Positions 46,701 through 59,314 of a stretch of 64,000 nt of DNA are shown in pieces (the stretch's first letter is position 1; every line of letters begins with the position of its first letter). The stretch is from NCBI GenBank assembly GCA_963693085.1, contig OY856411.1, positions 64,030,001 to 64,094,000 on the forward strand. Reading direction: 5' to 3'. The position numbers and the translations under genes were made by a program. The notes beneath the pieces are model-generated. The model ran no database searches, had not been told where the DNA came from, and worked only from the letters and a program-made list of their open reading frames with translations. The DNA is from Alisma plantago-aquatica. Lineage: Eukaryota; Streptophyta; Magnoliopsida; Alismatales; Alismataceae.

Positions 46701-48001
46701 AGAACACCTACTGCCATGCCACCCAAGAATGGAATTTATGTCCCTCCTTGGATTCCCAAAGGAAAGAATTCAACAATCTCTCAATTCTATGCAGCACTAT
46801 GCAAGGGACTGTACTTATCATCATGGAGTAAAGGGGGAAAGAGGAGAGAATGGATTGTATAAGTGTGACTCTACCAACAAAGTTTAGCAGCCTCCCACTC
46901 CAAGAGGCCACTCTCTTGGAGATCTTGTGCAGAAGGAACTCATAGTGAGATATGCGAACTCTATCCACAACCAGTAGAATACCAAGGTATAAGAGAAAAA
47001 TGCTATTATGCACACATCCAAGCCTATTAGTGACCTCCAACACCCTAACATCAAAGGTATTCCTAATCAAGAAAGAAGACTTGGAGTGATTCACTAGTTG
47101 GCCTGATGCTTTTAAATAAACAAGGAGACATTATTTACGAACCTCTAGAGAAGTCCCAGTAGAATTGAAGAAGAAGATAATATCATCTGCGAAGAGTAGG
47201 TGAAAGGGAGCCACCCCTTAACCATGAGTTTTGAATCTATGGATGCTACCCCTTGAGCCAAGATAAGATACATATCTGCTAAGGGCCTCCTCCATGATAA
47301 TAAACAAGGTAGGTGAAAAAGGGTCACCTTATTTCAGACCCCTTGTAGCTGAAAAGAAACTACCATAAGTGCCATTCATATAAATGGAAAACCAAGATCC
47401 CTCAACGATAGACTTTACAATACTAATCACCTCTATGTTATACCTAAAAGCTTCAAGAATGGCATAGAGAAAAGCCCATTCTGTACGATCAAAGGCTTTG
47501 GACATGTCCACTTTGTAGATAATATTTTCCCCTTGCTCGTGGCTTCTATGATTCATACCATGACATATCTCTTGGGCTAGCCAGATGTTGTTAGTAATAT
47601 CTCTTCCCCTAATGAAGGCATTCTGTTCTTGGTTGATCAACCTTAGAAGAAGGGGAGCGATGCAATTAGCTAGTACTTTAGAAACTAGACGCATCATAAA
47701 GTTCTCCAAAATGATAGATCAAAAATCTATGAGGCAGAAGGCTTGTAAACTTTGGGAATAAGAGAAAACTTCACACATTTAAGGCCACGAATGATCAAAC
47801 CTCTTGTGAAACAATGACGCTCGAAATCAACCACGTCTTCCTTAACAATAGCTCACACAACTCTATAGAAGGCCCTAGTGAACCCATCCGGGCCTGGGGC
47901 GTTGTCCTGGTCAAGGTCGTAAAGAGCATGATAAACTTCATCTTCAGATGGGAGAGCACATAGATTCTCATTAGTCTCTTAAGAGATAAGCCTAGGAACA
48001 T
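46700..48001 (-). pseudogene. LINE1 reverse transcriptase
   Basis: Reading on the minus strand: FMMRLVSKVLANCIAPLLL and LINQEQNAFIRGRDITNNI, then IIYKVDMSKAFDRTEWAFL (first catalytic Asp) in 47329-47709. The second catalytic box FADD is at 47182-47193 in HLLFADDIIFFFNSTG. The region ending in ISKRVASWSGRLLNFVGRVT and IERLLNSFLWESKEG follows (46708-47094). The motifs are those of plant L1 RTs. Frame changes occur near 47700, 47330 and 47100, so the gene is broken although both catalytic boxes survive. Confidence 0.9.
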
Positions 48002-48082
48002 GCCGAAGAAGGATCAGATCAGGGGAAGATGGAACTATAGAAAATAGGTTAGAAAAAAACCAACTACGGCCTCCATAATCTT

Positions 48083-49242
48083 CTACGCCCCTTCCACTAC
48101 CTCCCTTGACTCCAAGACAATAGAATCCACCTGAGACACAGACCTTCTAAAAAGCACATGAAAATGGAAGAAGTTTGTGTTCCTATCCCCTTCTTTGAGC
48201 CACCTAATCCCAGATAACTCCCTCCAATAGCTTTCTTCCCATTTGTGAGACTCCTCCAGCTCCTTCTCATCCTGAACCAACTCTTGAGCCCCCTGTGATC
48301 CTCCTACCCAACTCATCTCTCTTGTAACTCCTTAACCTTACAATCACACTCTATGGAGTGAGCAAAGATGTTGCCTACTGTATCCCAGTTCCACACCTGC
48401 AGAGCTTTCTTCAAGACATGTTGCTTCTCAAAGAGCCTAAAAGGAGGATAACCCCATCACTACATCCTCCAACCCTTCCTAACAACATCTAAAATTTTGA
48501 GATCCAAAAGCCACATCTTCTTCAAGGAGAACCCCAATCTAGGCTTAAGAACCTAAGATGAAAAGGCAAACAAGAAGAGAAGTGGATAGTGGTCTGAAAC
48601 CCTTGTTCTGGCAAGATGCTCAAGATCACAAGATAGATCAGAAGGCCATACCGCATTGAGGAAGCCACAATCAAAATTAGCCCACTTAATAGGTACACCT
48701 TCTTTCTTGTCTACCCACTTAAAGGGAGACCCCCAATAGCTAATCTTGTAGAGATGAGATGAGGAAGCCCAATCATTAAATTCCAACATCACTCTACTAT
48801 TAGGATGACCTCCTCCCGCCTTCTCATCAGGAGCCCTGATCACATTAAAATATCCACAAATCATATAAGGAAGCTACATTGACACCCCATCATCCAAGAT
48901 ATCAGGTCAAAGCCTTCTACACATTGTATATCTACAAGCTGCATAGACAAAAGAAAAATGACATCTTCTCCCTAATATCATGAGTTCAACCAAGAGATGT
49001 TGGGAACTGGAAGCCACTAACAATGGAGATGTAGAGGAATGAGCCAAGGAAGAGGGGGATTCATTAGTACAACCCCAGTTAAAACCCAAAAGGTCCTTAA
49101 GAACCACCATATGATCAACTTCTTTAAAATGCTCAAGAATGACTAAGATATCCACCCCCATCTTGGATAATTTACACAACCTTCCTCGTGTGCGGCTGTT
49201 GCAAATGCATCTAGCATTCTAGACAATAATTCTACAAGACAT
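48083..49242 (-). pseudogene. LINE1 endonuclease and linker
   Basis: The minus strand begins at ATG 49242 with SCRIIV then a stop where Trp is expected (V*NAR), a typical ORF2 start. It continues at 49179-48907 and 48864-48553. The latter reads CGYFNVIRAPDEKAGGG, with Tyr where the G-D-F-N motif has Asp, and ends with RTRVSDHYPLLFLF carrying the catalytic S-D-H. The linker ELSGIRWLKEGDRNTNFFH (48083-48316) is characteristic of plant LINEs. The endonuclease is inactive because of the stop and the Asp change. Confidence 0.85.
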
Positions 49243-49490
49243 AAGAACAAGAGAACTCCTCGACTAGAAGCAACAACTCTATAAATCCTCCATCCCTACA
49301 TCCCCATCCCCAAATACTTCTTGAATAAGAATAGTACGATCGAAAGCCCCTTGTAGCAGTCTGGCTTCCTGTAACTCTATTGTAGATAGGAAGACTATGT
49401 CTTGATCCCTATGATGGAGAAATCTATCTTAAGAAGATGAACTTCAGAAGTGCACTCCACTTATGGGCCCTGAATTTTGTTCAAGAGGCA

Positions 49491-50168
49491 AGTTTTAGAG
49501 TCCCCTATTTTTTTAATGAAAATCCATGGGCATACTCAATTTATATTTGGAAACTTTCCCAGTGTGGAGTGAGAGAAAGAAGGGGAAGATGGAATGTGGG
49601 TGGGGGCATGTAATTATTAGAACTATCTCCTAGTTACAAAAGAGAAAGAGATAATTGATTGGTGATTGAGGATGGTTGGTTTATGAATATTATATTCTAT
49701 TTAATTACTTTTGTAATTTTTCTATGGATTGTATCATTATATTTATTTTTGAATACTATATTGTCTTTTGGGCACTCTCATAATTTTTTATATACTTAGA
49801 AATCTTTAATTTATTTATGAATAAGTTTATCATTTTATTTATATTGTATGGTTCTATTTATTAATGTGCACTATTTTTGGGTACTTATATAATTTTAGTG
49901 TGTCTCACATTGTTTCTTTTAGTTATGAGTACTTATTGTCTTTTGTACTTTTATTAAACATAAAACGTTTAGTCAAATTATTTTCATGTATTTTCTCTCT
50001 CCTAATCAAAGACAATTCTAATTAGATACTAATGATTTATTTGTGTAGAAGTACCATTCTTGAGACCATCATTTTCACTCTTGGAAGTCTTGATCTTCTA
50101 CAAAAATATGTGTGAAACGTGCGATAGTGAGAAAATCCCTCTTTTTCAAGCAACCAGGTACACGATTG
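49491..50168. other. AT-rich stretch with no recognised feature
   Basis: This contains low-complexity AT-rich sequence and nothing gene-like. It may include the 5' flank of LINE1. Confidence 0.5.
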
Positions 50169-51500
50169 AGCATAGAGAGGGTGATGTGTATTGTTGTATT
50201 TTCTTATTCATGCATGGGTGGGCTATACAGGGCTTTTAATTCTCAAACCCACGTTGGAAGAATCTTCCATTCAAACATGGAATTGAACCAAACTCAAATT
50301 TTGATCGACATGTCCAAACCTCAAACTCACTCTGTAACAATCCAATTTTTTTAAAACATATACATTACTTAAAAGAAGTTTAGTAATCAATTAATAACTT
50401 TAGGAGACCATTCATGCAATTAGGATTCAATTTGAAGTATATAACTATGTATATAGTTCATCTTGATCATCTTAACAAATTATAAGGCAATTAAAATCAT
50501 TATTTAATACTCAAAGTGTATGGATCCAGTTATCGGTGAGAGAGAAAGTCCCCTAAGTTTCATAGAGAGGGTTATGTGTAGCGCTATTTTTTTATTCATG
50601 CATGTATGGGTTAGATAGATCTTTTAATTTTCAAACCCACATCGGAAGAAGCTGACATTGAGACTTGGCATCTATCCACACTTTGATTTTGGTCAATCTG
50701 TCCAAACCTAAAACCCACCATGTAGCATCCCAATTTTCTAGAACATATACATTATTGAATGAAAGTTTAGTAATCAATTAATAACCTTTTAGGGACCATT
50801 CATACAATTAGAATCCAATTTGAAATATGTAATTACGTATATAATTCAGCTTGATCATTATAATAAATTATAAGGCAATTAAAATCAAAACCTAATACTT
50901 AAAGTGCATGGATCCACTTACCAATGAGAGAGAAAGTCCCCTAAGTTTCCTTGAGGTTGATAAAATCCTAAGGTCCTAAAGTTTACATACTTCCCATCAA
51001 TCATTATCTAGATAATCTTCTAAACTCTAATTTGGGCTCTTATAAAAAGCATGGCCATCGATAGGGCTTCTAATTTTCAAACCCACATTGGAAGAAGCTG
51101 ACATTGAGATTTGGTATCTATCCACACTTTGATTTTTGCCAATCTGTCCAAACTTAAAACCCACCATGTAACATCCCAATTTATAAAACATATATATTAC
51201 TGAATGGAAGCCTAATAAATAACTAATAACTTTAGGAGACCATTCATGTAACTAGGATTCAATTTGTAATATATAACTATGTATATAATTCATCTTGATC
51301 ATCATAATAAATTATAATGCGATTAAAATCCATACCTAATACTCAAAGTGCATGGATCCACTTACAATGAGAGAGAAATTCCCCTAAGTTTCCTTGAGGT
51401 TGATAAAATCATTAAGTCTTGAAAGTTACATACATCCTAATAATCATTATCTTGATAATCATCTAAACTCTAATTTAGGCTCTCATAAAAAACATGGTCA
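50169..51500 (+). repeat. Three-copy tandem repeat of about 390-445 bases
   Basis: A unit containing TGTAACATCCCAATTT, AACATATACATTACT, TAATCAATTAATAAC, then CATGGATCCACTTAC and GAGAGAGAAAGTCCCC occurs three times. The TGTAAC anchor is at 50333, TGTAGC at 50723 and TGTAAC at 51167 (periods 390 and 444). The longer period comes from an extra TTGAGGTTGATAAAATC block in the later copies. The anchor looks like a gypsy LTR start, so the unit may derive from a small LTR. No gene is seen. Confidence 0.8.
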
Positions 51501-52760
51501 TAGATTATCAAATTAAGTCTTGAAAATTTTGAAATAAGAATGTGTATTAAAAACCCTTTCCAAAGACTATTTATTCACATTTTTTTGATGAGTGATTAAT
51601 TTAATGTGAATTTACAAATGAACAACCTATCAGAAATTGAGGAAAAACCAACATTATCCAGAATGGAAAATGGGTCGTGGCACTGAGGTGGGCCAATCAA
51701 GGCCAAACACGTAGCTTGGACCCACTCAAACCCACACATGCTATTGTAATAGTCCACGGGAACTAAAAATTTTGAGATTTCCCATGTGGGCATGACAACT
51801 ACAAAAATAGATGCAGGGGAAGTCCTATAGTACAATCGCTTAACATCAAACATTTGCATTGGAAGCTTGGCTCAGATGAAAACTTTTTGAGGACAACCAA
51901 AACCTAACTGGAAATTTAGTTTGGAAATACCATTTTCGTCTTCTCCTTGTTCTTCCAGTCATGAAGACCCTCTTGGCGGTATGTGTGGTGATAAGAACCT
52001 CCAGGGAGGTCTTCCTCCAAGGAACAACAAAAGAGGAAGAGCAAAACATGGTTTGAATGAAAATCATAGCTTTTGAATAATCACATTGAGTTCATTAACC
52101 CCTTCTAGAGACTAAGATGATGAAAATAAGGATGATGGTGGACCATAACATAAAGGGGTTCTAATACCAATTGTTGAGGAGACACATGGAATAGGAGAAT
52201 AAAGGGGAAGCATCAATTACTTGTTGTCTTGCCCAATTGGCGGACCAAAAAACTCCATGTGATGATGATAAAATGAATCTGACCTTTAGAGATCGTCATG
52301 AAGGTACCAAGCTAGTCAACGAATTGCCATGAGGTGTTGCGAAGGAATACTTCAATAAGTACAATTGTATGAGAGACGAGGGCTTCAGCATGGTGTGGAC
52401 GAGGTTTTTTTGGTGCAGGGAAGCTTTGAAGTGGGTTATATATAGGATGGGGGTCCCATGGTTGTCAAAGGTCAAGCAAGGTTAATTTCCACTGAGGTAG
52501 GGACTTTATAATCTAATGGTGTGTCTAGGATGAGGAATCCATGGAGTTTGAGGTCACTAGATATGAAAGGAAGAAAGAAGTCCAAAGGTGATGAAAATAC
52601 ATGGTTTTATGGAGGAAATAAGGAGTATGAGTTTGGAGAGGATCGAATCACTATCCCTTCTCAATGCAGACTCTTTCCGAAGGTAGGAGATGAGAGTCGA
52701 GTCCTCCGATCTTGATCAAATGGCTGTAAGTGACCCTGTTCTAAAAAGAGGGGTTGGGAT
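51501..52760. other. No recognised feature
   Basis: Short predicted ORFs (for example 51596-51859 and 51846-52067, minus) match no family I know. At 52158-52170 TTCTAATACCA resembles a decayed primer-site complement, but no LTR border could be set. Confidence 0.4.
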
Positions 52761-53104
52761 TGTAAGACCCCTGACCTCAGTTTTGGTGTAACCTTGTTTT
52801 ATTTGCTTTATAAGATGCTTAACCTTAATCTAATCTTTTGAGATGCTTTTATAACATGTGACGAGCTTATGTTTTTAGTTTGGCCCTGTTTGGATAATGT
52901 TTGAGCTTGATATGCTTATTTTGGACCAAGTTGCAATTTACCCATGAATGAGGGTTAAATTGCAATTTGTCACATGTAGAGTGTGCAATCTATGTCTTGG
53001 CATCATGATAGAGAGGAATATGCATAGGGGCTCTTTGCTTGGACCATGGTTGATGATGTGACATCCCATAGTGATATTAGGGTTTCTAGGGTTTGCCTTG
53101 ATGA

Positions 53105-53400
53105 TGTGTATCGACCGTGTTTGAGTTTGTGAAGTGTTGCGACCGCAACACCTGCAACACCTCACTTAGTGAGTGTTTCAACCACAACACTTATCCTAGG
53201 TGTGGTTTGTTTTGACCTTTATTCCCTAGTAGGGGTTTGGCCACTAGGGTTTTTCCTCTAGTGAAGTGCTTCGACCATGTTATGGTGTGGGTGACCTAGT
53301 GTTGCAGTCGATACATGTGAATGACGTGCTTCGACCGCAAAAAGGTTTGTAGTGAACCTATGTGGTCGCTACACCACCTTGGTTGTATCACCCTTCAATG
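53105..53400 (+). repeat. CGACCGCAACAC word cluster 1 in LTR C2
   Basis: Words such as TATCGACCGTG (53107), GTTGCGACCGCAAC (53135, a palindrome with a 2-base centre), TTCGACCATG, CAGTCGATACATG, TTCGACCGCAA and GGTCGCTACACC lie within 300 bases, ending about 110 bases upstream of the TATA box at 53508. Confidence 0.75.
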
Positions 53401-53507
53401 CATGCATGTGCTAAGTGGTTGCATGGGTGTTTCCTTGGAGGACAAGTGTCCTTTCAGTGCTCTCTTGTGTTGACACCTCATAACCCCCTTACTTCCCTCT
53501 ACCTTGA

Positions 53508-53519
53508 GTATATAGCCCC
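53508..53519 (+). promoter_or_regulatory. TATA box of LTR C2
   Basis: GTATATAGCCCC is followed by CTCTCCTTC, a pyrimidine-rich start region. It occupies the same place as the TATA-like stretch of C1. Confidence 0.55.
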
Positions 53520-54213
53520 TCTCCTTCATATTCAAGTATCCTTTTTAGCCCTCCTTATTCTCCACTTTCTTGTTTTCATCCTCCAAGCTTTGGGGAGCAA
53601 AGAAGGATTGATCTTGGAGCTTTGGTGGCCAACCAACCTTGCATGTGGTTCTTTTGAGCTTGATCATCCTCCTTGTGGTGATCCTTGGTGACCTTCTTTC
53701 TTAGTAAGTGGTTTTAAACCCTTGATCTCGTTTCGTTTTCCACCCTACCTCTTACTTATCGTCCATGAGACTATGATGCGACCATGGTGGCTATCTTGAA
53801 GATCTTCTCTTCACATTGGTCGGGGACTATGGTTTGACCATGGTGGTACCTATGTGAGAAGAAGCTCTCTTCTTTCTTATTCTTGTTCGGCCTAGGGTTT
53901 TCACCTTTTTTTTCTTGATCTCTTCTTTCACCTTGGTGTTTTTATCTTTCAAGGTGATCTTTTCGTTGTGGAGTTGCTCTTGGTTGGATCTTACTTCTCT
54001 TTCTTGGAGACCGTGATCTTGGATCTTGATTCTCTACATAAGGCATGTTATATAACTCTTTTTTTTGGATCAGGTAAAATATTACTATCTCAAAAAGATT
54101 GTATAGGGAAACTTATACTGTACAACAGGTGGGTTAGCTACAAAAACCCCATTGTGTTTTGATAACTGAGTCTAAACCTTTATAAATATTAGGTTTGTCC
54201 CTAACAGCAGAGG

Positions 54214-54913
54214 CTAGCCTAGCCGAAAAAACATCAAAAAATTCAAACATATCAGTATCACGTCCCCCATGGAGCCTATTTTTCTTTCAGACCAAATGCA
54301 ATATACTATTGTAGCAATGCCCATACCTCCAAATGACCTCATACTGCCCTTTGTGCAAGTTATCTGCATTATCCATTTCAATCCAACATCCAAATTATCC
54401 TGAGGCCTCCCTCCCCAACCATTTTTGAGTGTCCATCTACCCCAAATATACTTGGTATACTGACATTGAAAAAACAAATGGTCATGAGTTTCAACCTTCA
54501 CTTTACAAATCATATAAATGGGGCTCACATGCAGACCCCAGGCTACTAATCTATCAGCAGTAGGAAGTCATCCAAGTACATCCTTGTACAAACAACAACC
54601 CCATTTGGGATTTGCACTTTGTTCCATATAATGTCAGCCCACAGAACGGCGGCCCAAAAGCCTTCATCTCCCAAAGTTTAGTCATCAGAATGTCCCAACC
54701 ACCATTTGACCTCAGTTGATAAGCATCTTTCAATGTATGGCAGTCCCTTATCATTCTTCTCCACATAAGAGAACTGCAACGCACAGCCATAGTATCCAAA
54801 GAGTAGCCATATCTCTTCTTCATCCAGCTCATCCACATCGATGAGGGTTGCATGATGAACATGTGAATGCGTTGTATAGTGGAAACACCAACCATACTGT
54901 TCGGGTCAGCCAC
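54214..54913 (-). pseudogene. LINE2 ORF2 C-terminal zinc region
   Basis: Two minus-strand pieces (54554-54913 and 54214-54528) contain HTLKDAYQLRSNGGW and, near the end, KVETHDHLFFQCQYTKYIW, the reverse-transcriptase zinc-binding region of plant LINEs. A frameshift separates them. Confidence 0.75.
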
Positions 54914-56520
54914 CCCCAGACCTCCAAGTGCTCATTCTTCAATGATGGTATACCAAGCAATACCATGCACCTTGCCACCCCACACGAAGCTACTAATCAG
55001 CCTTCTTAATTTATCTAAGATAAACATTGGGAGTTCTGCTTGTCTACACTAGAACCTGATCTTGGCACATAACATAGTGTTGCACATCACTAGCCTTCCC
55101 TCCATAGAGATGGATATACCAGCCCACTTCTCGATCCTAAACCTCAATTCATACACCAAGCTACCATAGTCTTAGCCTCTGCCTTCCCCCCTGGATATAG
55201 GGATTCCCAAGTACTTTTGTAGGAAATCCACCTCCTGTGATACCAACAGCAGCTCTCAACCTACCATGACTGGAATCACAAGAGTGTGATAAATAGATCT
55301 TAGATTTGATATCATTTATGTATAGGCCAGTAAGGCGATCAAACTCAGTGAGGATGAATCTAACTTGCCTAAGATACTTGTAATGGATGGAAGAGAAGAT
55401 CATCACATCATCCATGAACACAACATGTGATATAACCAATGTATTCTTCACCTTGAAAACCTTCAATCTCCCCTCATTCTCAGCCTTAGATAAGGTAGTA
55501 GACAGGTCTCCATAATTAACACAAAAGCATGGGAGACAAGGGATCACCTTGTCTCATCCCATTGGACGTAGTAAAGAAACCATGAGGTACCTCATTGACC
55601 AATACCGAGAAGGAAGTGGCTTCAACACACTGAACCAACAGCTTGATCCATCTACTAGAGAAACCCATGGCTGCCATAATCTTCCACATAGATGACCACT
55701 CAACATGATCATAGGCCTTGGTAATATCCAATTTGAAACAAGCCTTCTTTATGGAATTCTTCAAGCTAAAGTGGTTCAGGAACTCAGACGCTAACAAAGC
55801 TCCATAAACAATAGCCCTGCCCTGCACAAAAGCCAACTGATTGGGGGAAACTATCTTGGGAAAAATCTTCTTGAGCAGCCTTAACAACAGCTTGGCAAAG
55901 ATCTTGTATAATATAGATTAGAAGGTTATTGGCTAGAAATCTACCATGGAGTATGCCAAGTTCTTTTTAGGGATAAGTCTTATAAAAGTGTGTTTTACTT
56001 GTTTGTGCATTGTACCTCCCATCATAAACCAGCGGATGGCCTGACATACATCCTCTTTAATAATGTCCCAGGAGCCTTGGATGGGCCAATGGAGAAAATC
56101 GCCTCCTTAATCTCCTGCTCCGTCACTGGCCCGCACAAAGATCTATTCATCTACTCATTAACCTTCACCTTCGACATGCATCCCTACTGAGTGTTGTGAT
56201 ATATGTTGTACATCATTTTGAAATAGTTAGTAGTTTCATCAACCACTACTTTCTGTCCTCTAGTAGCTGACCCATTTTCTTTAATTAGCCCATGAATGCA
56301 GTCCTTCATATTATTTTTCTTCGTATCACTATGGTAAACCTTTGTATTCGTATCCCCATCTTTTATTCATCTCATTCTACTTCTTTGCCAGTAATACAAC
56401 TCATCAACCTTCTCTAAATGTAGCCTCTTACACGCCATCTCCTCCTCTACTTTCATCTTATCAACATCACTAGGATTCAGTCTTAGGTCGCAGGAAGCCT
56501 TCTTATACTCATCTTAAGCT
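54914..56520 (-). pseudogene. LINE2 reverse transcriptase, broken
   Basis: The minus-strand pieces at 55516-55887 include FPKIVSPNQLAFVQGRAIVY, ACFKLDITKAYDHVEW with the first catalytic Asp, and SNGMRQGDPLSPMLL. The second box is FMDD at 55407-55418 (VVFMDDVMIFSS) in 55161-55547, where the usual Ala is Met. The region beyond 55890 to about 56520 is the linker before RT, with stops. Frameshifts near 55530 and 55900 break the frame. Confidence 0.88.
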
Positions 56521-57405
56521 TTACTCACCATGTTGGGTAGATTAACCAACTCAGCCAAATAATCTTTAAGAGAATTTTTAGTCCTCTTAAGTTTCTCCAC
56601 AACATAGTAGATTGGGTTACCTACCACCTTGTCCTTCCACGCCTCCTTGACCACTTCATTGAATCTCGGCCACTCCACCCATAAGTTAAGGAACCTGAAC
56701 GGTTTGTTATTCTTTATAACTATCAACCATCCCCAATATCATCTACGAATGATCACTAATTGGGTGCCCTCTAGAGATATGTTAGCCTCTGGGAACACAT
56801 CCAACCAAACACAATTCACCAACCCCCTATCAAGTTGGCTAGCAATTCTATGAGTTGGGCTTCTTTTATTCTTCCAAGTCGTGATCCCCCCATTCCTATT
56901 CAACTCAATCAACTTCATATCATCCACAATATCATTGAACCTGCTTAGAACCAAATCAAGTATGGGAAGCCCCCCATGCTTCTCCCCCACTTTCCTAAAA
57001 TGATTGAATCACCAATAACCAACTGTGGCACTTGGTGTTGAGTAGTCTCCCTGATGGTATCCCAGCAGTGTCCTCATCTCCCTTCATCATTGTGCCCATA
57101 AACTCCAGTGATCACACAATGGAACCCACCATTGTTAATTTAGCTAGCTATCATCACCTGATCTATGACATGAATGATTTGCACATCCCATACCTTCTTA
57201 TCCCATCCCATGGCCATTCTACACCATCAATTTGTTCTAAATTTGACTCCATCCCCCATCCGACAGGGAACAAACCCTCATCTTGTCTTTGTACTATCTT
57301 TTGATTCTGGTTTCTAGAATAAAAACTAGAGAGGCCCCTGCCTCCATAATCACCTTCCTTACTCTCCTTTGTCTCTTGGGCCTCGATGCCCCCCTCACAT
57401 TTCAT
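56514..57405 (-). pseudogene. LINE2 endonuclease, decayed
   Basis: The pieces 56739-56990 (TTWKNKRSPTHRIASQLDRG, LVNCVWLDVFPEANISL) and 56514-56726 (FRFLNLWVEWPRFNEVVKEA) are the end of the endonuclease and the following linker. The N-terminal half at about 57000-57400 is interrupted by several stops. The S-D-H catalytic motif is not visible. Confidence 0.7.
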
Positions 57406-58717
57406 GTGAGGACTGACATATTAATTTCAAATGTGCCCACCCCTTCTAGGGGTGTTCACTCTAGGAGATGTTCGCCTCCCCCTAGCATTAGTCAAACTCT
57501 TTTGTACAATGTGTGTCCCTCCTGTCCCTGACATTTTGTCAAACATGTCATTTGTGTCTAAGTTTTCCGACAAAGAAAATTGGTTGTTGGTTTCCTGGAA
57601 ACCTACCATTACTCTAGTGCCCAAATCATCTACCGCCTCATTATAGTCCATAACTGTATCATTCTCGATCACATTTATTTCTTCCACACTCTGAGCTTCC
57701 TCAATGCTGGTTGCTTCACCTCCTTGAATTTCTGATATTTGTTTATTAACCTCAATGACTTACGGTACTGCCTCTCCACCTTCCTGAACCATTGAGGTTT
57801 TGCCTTGCACCATACCAGAACCATCCACCTCTTTCCCATTACATCTTCGACTTCTGTTGATTCCACTTTTGTTTATCTGTTGTCTATGAGGATAACGACC
57901 TCTGTCAGTGGGTGGCCCCTACAACACACTTCTACTATCCGGGCAACATCCCGTGGTATGGCCAAACACCTTGCATCCTTCACAATGTTCAGGCAGCACA
58001 TTGTAAATAACCTTGAACTCCAGCTCCTTTCCATTTGGCATTTTGACCATAACAACCAGTGGGGGTATTCGGTCAACTTTGAGCTCCAAGCAACATGAGA
58101 GGCCCTGCATATCTACCGTCTCCATGGAAATCTATCACCTTCGGAACACCCACACCAAAGAAAATGATATTGATCACCCTTCTAGACCAATGGGATCCCA
58201 CTTCGGGTAGTGTAACCCAAACTGGGACCGATGTAAGGGCTTCTCTACTGATGTTAGCTTTGGGACTCTAGCATCTGGTAAGCACTAGCTGTTGGTCGAA
58301 AAACCATAGTCTACTATCAAGGGTAACCCTCATGTCCTCCTCTGTCGCGAATCTGGCCAGGAAGAGATCTCCCACCAAAGGCGAGCATTGGCGTTCACCC
58401 TTCGGCCACCAACTCCTTAACATCCAGCCATAAAGGTGCTGGATGAGACATTTTTCCCCCATCACTTGGACAATCATAGAGAATTTGTGGAAATTGTCCA
58501 TCTCTTCCACCGTAGGGGTCGACATCTTCATCCAAGGTCTCTCATCATTGGCTCTGAAAGATGGTGCTTTGGGGTTCTCTGGTGCTATCACAAGGGAGAG
58601 ATTGGGCCTAGCTATGAATGGTTTGGAAACCGTAGTGGACCAACCCCTACCCACCGTAACATCTGTGGCCATTTCACCCCACCTTCCCATATCTAAGGAT
58701 GAGGTGGAGGAGACCAC
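57406..58717 (-). pseudogene. LINE2 ORF1 (DUF4283-type and CCHC zinc knuckle)
   Basis: This is the RNA-binding protein of plant L1 elements. On the minus strand, ATG 58717 starts a 149-aa frame in which FHKFSMIVQVMGEKC, VGDLFLARFATEEDM and DSRLWFFDQQLVLTR fit the DUF4283 domain. The frame shifts near 58260. The zinc knuckle CEGCKVFGHTTGCC (C-x2-C-x4-H-x4-C) lies in 57919-58125. The tail (57406-57870) is acidic and variable and contains more interruptions. Part of the tail is read in 57427-57687 (MEEINVIENDTVMDYNEA). Confidence 0.85.
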
Positions 58718-59314
58718 CCCATCCCTGGTGGACTCCTCTATGGAATCCCCAACCTAGAGAGGGAACATAGCGATTCTCTCTCTAATCGCACAACTGAATT
58801 CATGGTGAGTCTTTTAATCATGTATTATATAACGTGCATGTGTGTTTCCTTCAACTATTATTGCACCATTTTCTTGCATGTGTGTTTCTGTTTACATCTC
58901 TAAAATGTGATCCTAATATTCTAGATATTGTTACCAAAATTTAAAATTTAAGTCTTGGTGATAATAACATGTGGTTTGCTTCTACTCCTAAACCATAATC
59001 CTTTTATCAAATTTTGACGTGACTATGAGATTGATGGTTTTCATTTTCTTTTGAGTATGCAAATGTATCACTTTGCTTATGTATTGTCTACCTTGAATAA
59101 CAGGAGGTTTTGGCTTTGCTTACATGCATGAGAAACTTAGTTTCATCTCTTTAATCATGGTTTTTATGGTGACTCTCCTTGATACATGTTCAAGGGTCTA
59201 GATGGACATATTTGTGAGGAGTTTTCCACTTAGATGATGCTTGGTTTTCTTGAGGTTAATCCTCTATTTTGACCATAGTTTGTTTCTATTTTTAAGTTGG
59301 TTCTGTGGCTGACT

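Larger units (their letters stand above)
44370..49490 (-). mobile_element. LINE1, main part (plant L1-type, 5'-truncated)
   Basis: On the minus strand this is the body of a non-LTR retrotransposon ORF2, in the order endonuclease, RT, zinc-type C-terminal region and RNase H; the last domain continues at 21751. It is interrupted by a hAT-like element (44814-45966) and, in RNase H, by LTR C1. ORF1 is missing except for an unrecognised stretch at 49250-49490. The exact 5' end is not visible. The 3' end lies somewhere between 21285 and 21467, and no clear poly(A) was found. Confidence 0.8.
54057..58824 (-). mobile_element. LINE2 (plant L1-type) inserted in LTR C2
   Basis: The element has its 3' end at the left, with a T-rich start on the plus strand (CTTTTTTTT at 54058) standing for the poly(A) tail. 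The 9-base duplication TTATATAAC lies at 54048-54056 and 58825-58833, and C1 has the empty site (GGTTATATAAC near 22803). At 4.77 kb it is nearly complete, with a short 5' leader (58718-58824), ORF1, a partly deleted endonuclease, RT and a zinc region. No RNase H is seen. Confidence 0.9.

Noticed and set aside
52158..52170. Decayed primer-binding site (TTCTAATACCA) implying another element
   Set aside because: Only a partial match is seen; no LTR border, polypurine tract or coding region could be linked to it.
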